A stretch of DNA of 6,463 nucleotides, from NCBI GenBank assembly GCA_002424575.1, contig DIKN01000020.1, positions 1-6,463 of the forward strand, in the 5' to 3' direction. The translations under genes were made by a program, and so were the position numbers. Under the pieces are notes generated by a model. The model saw only the letters and a program-made list of their open reading frames with translations. It was not told the DNA's origin and ran no database searches. Below are positions 6,071-6,463 of this stretch, in pieces (position 1 is the first letter of the stretch; each line of letters starts with the position of its first letter). This DNA comes from Acholeplasmataceae bacterium UBA5617. GTDB lineage: Bacteria > Bacillota_I > Bacilli_A > Acholeplasmatales > Acholeplasmataceae.

Positions 6071-6463
6071 AGAAATTGTTGTACATGTCTGCGAATTCAT
6101 CGTGAAACTTTAAGAAACGTTCTTTTAAATCATAGTCAAAATAGTTGCAAAGATCTGTCTGGAATGATTTGAGTACAATGGAATGCGCCATGGGACGTTT
6201 ATAAGACTTTGGTCCACGCATCGTGATGTAGAGATCAGCCAGTAAAATGATTTGTGATTCAACTTCTGGTTGAATGAGTAACATGTCTTTTAAGAACTTT
6301 TCGTTGGCTGTATCTTCGATGTGAGCACGTGCAATGTCCTCACATTTTTGAGCGAGCTGCATGCGTTTGGCGATTTTTGATCCGAGTTCAGTCTTTTCCT
6401 TGAGTACATCATAGGATTGTTCACCAAACGTGTTCATGTCATTAAGTAAATTTTTGATTTCTT
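6069..6463 (-). CDS. Unrecognised helical protein, C-terminal part, cut by the right window edge
   Basis: I do not recognise this protein. About 130 C-terminal residues are visible and end DEFADMYNNF at a TAA stop. The frame stays open to the window edge. The first internal ATG (6437) has no Shine-Dalgarno site before it and in-frame codons for EIKNLLND precede it, so the gene very probably begins outside the window. The segment is rich in charged and hydrophobic residues with a helical look (KIAKRMQLAQKCEDIARAHI, then EVESQIILLADLYITM), has two cysteines, and has no membrane segment or obvious catalytic motif. It is followed 22 nt later by the metK promoter. No clear terminator separates them, so some read-through into the metK leader is possible. 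Confidence 0.7.
   Translation of the reverse strand, partial: EIKNLLNDMNTFGEQSYDVLKEKTELGSKIAKRMQLAQKCEDIARAHIEDTANEKFLKDMLLIQPEVESQIILLADLYITMRGPKSYKRPMAHSIVLKSFQTDLCNYFDYDLKERFLKFHDEFADMYNNF

Overview
All genes in this window lie on the minus strand, so transcription runs from high to low coordinates. Five protein genes are visible. In transcription order they are the C-terminal part of an unrecognised protein (cut by the right edge), metK, a DUF3137-type membrane protein gene, lemA, secA, and the first half of prfB (cut by the left edge). I see no rRNA, tRNA, CRISPR array, transposon or plus-strand gene.

The window suggests a low-GC Gram-positive bacterium (Firmicutes/Mollicutes side). 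secA followed directly by prfB is the Bacillus-type order, the Shine-Dalgarno sites are strong (AAGGAGGTG, AGGAGG), and metK is preceded by a SAM-I-clan (S-box) riboswitch with a transcription terminator. Every Trp codon I checked is TGG and a release factor 2 gene is present, so UGA is a stop and the standard code applies. That excludes Mycoplasma-type Mollicutes. An Acholeplasma/Izemoplasma-like lineage or another small-genome Firmicute fits best, but this is inference; I did not run a phylogeny.

Layout: 6069-6463 holds the unknown protein. 6019-6047 is the metK promoter, 5891-5994 the SAM aptamer, and 5845-5874 the regulated terminator. metK (4678-5826), the DUF3137 gene (3755-4657) and lemA (3183-3740) follow with gaps of about 20 nt or less. 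No terminator is seen until the strong one at 3139-3170, so these three look like one SAM-controlled operon. secA then has its own short promoter region (3039-3138). The ribosome-binding site of prfB uses the last base of the secA stop codon and continues directly after it, which indicates a coupled secA-prfB operon.

metK makes S-adenosylmethionine, and the riboswitch should stop transcription of the operon when SAM is plentiful. The two downstream genes encode a membrane-anchored LemA protein and a two-helix membrane protein of the DUF3137 family, a recurring but functionally unresolved pair. secA drives protein export and prfB ends translation at UGA/UAA. The points most worth a second look are the atypical SAM aptamer, the lemA/DUF3137 pair under SAM control, a prfB without the usual programmed frameshift, a SecA that stops where the zinc-binding tail should begin, and inverted repeats around the metK promoter.
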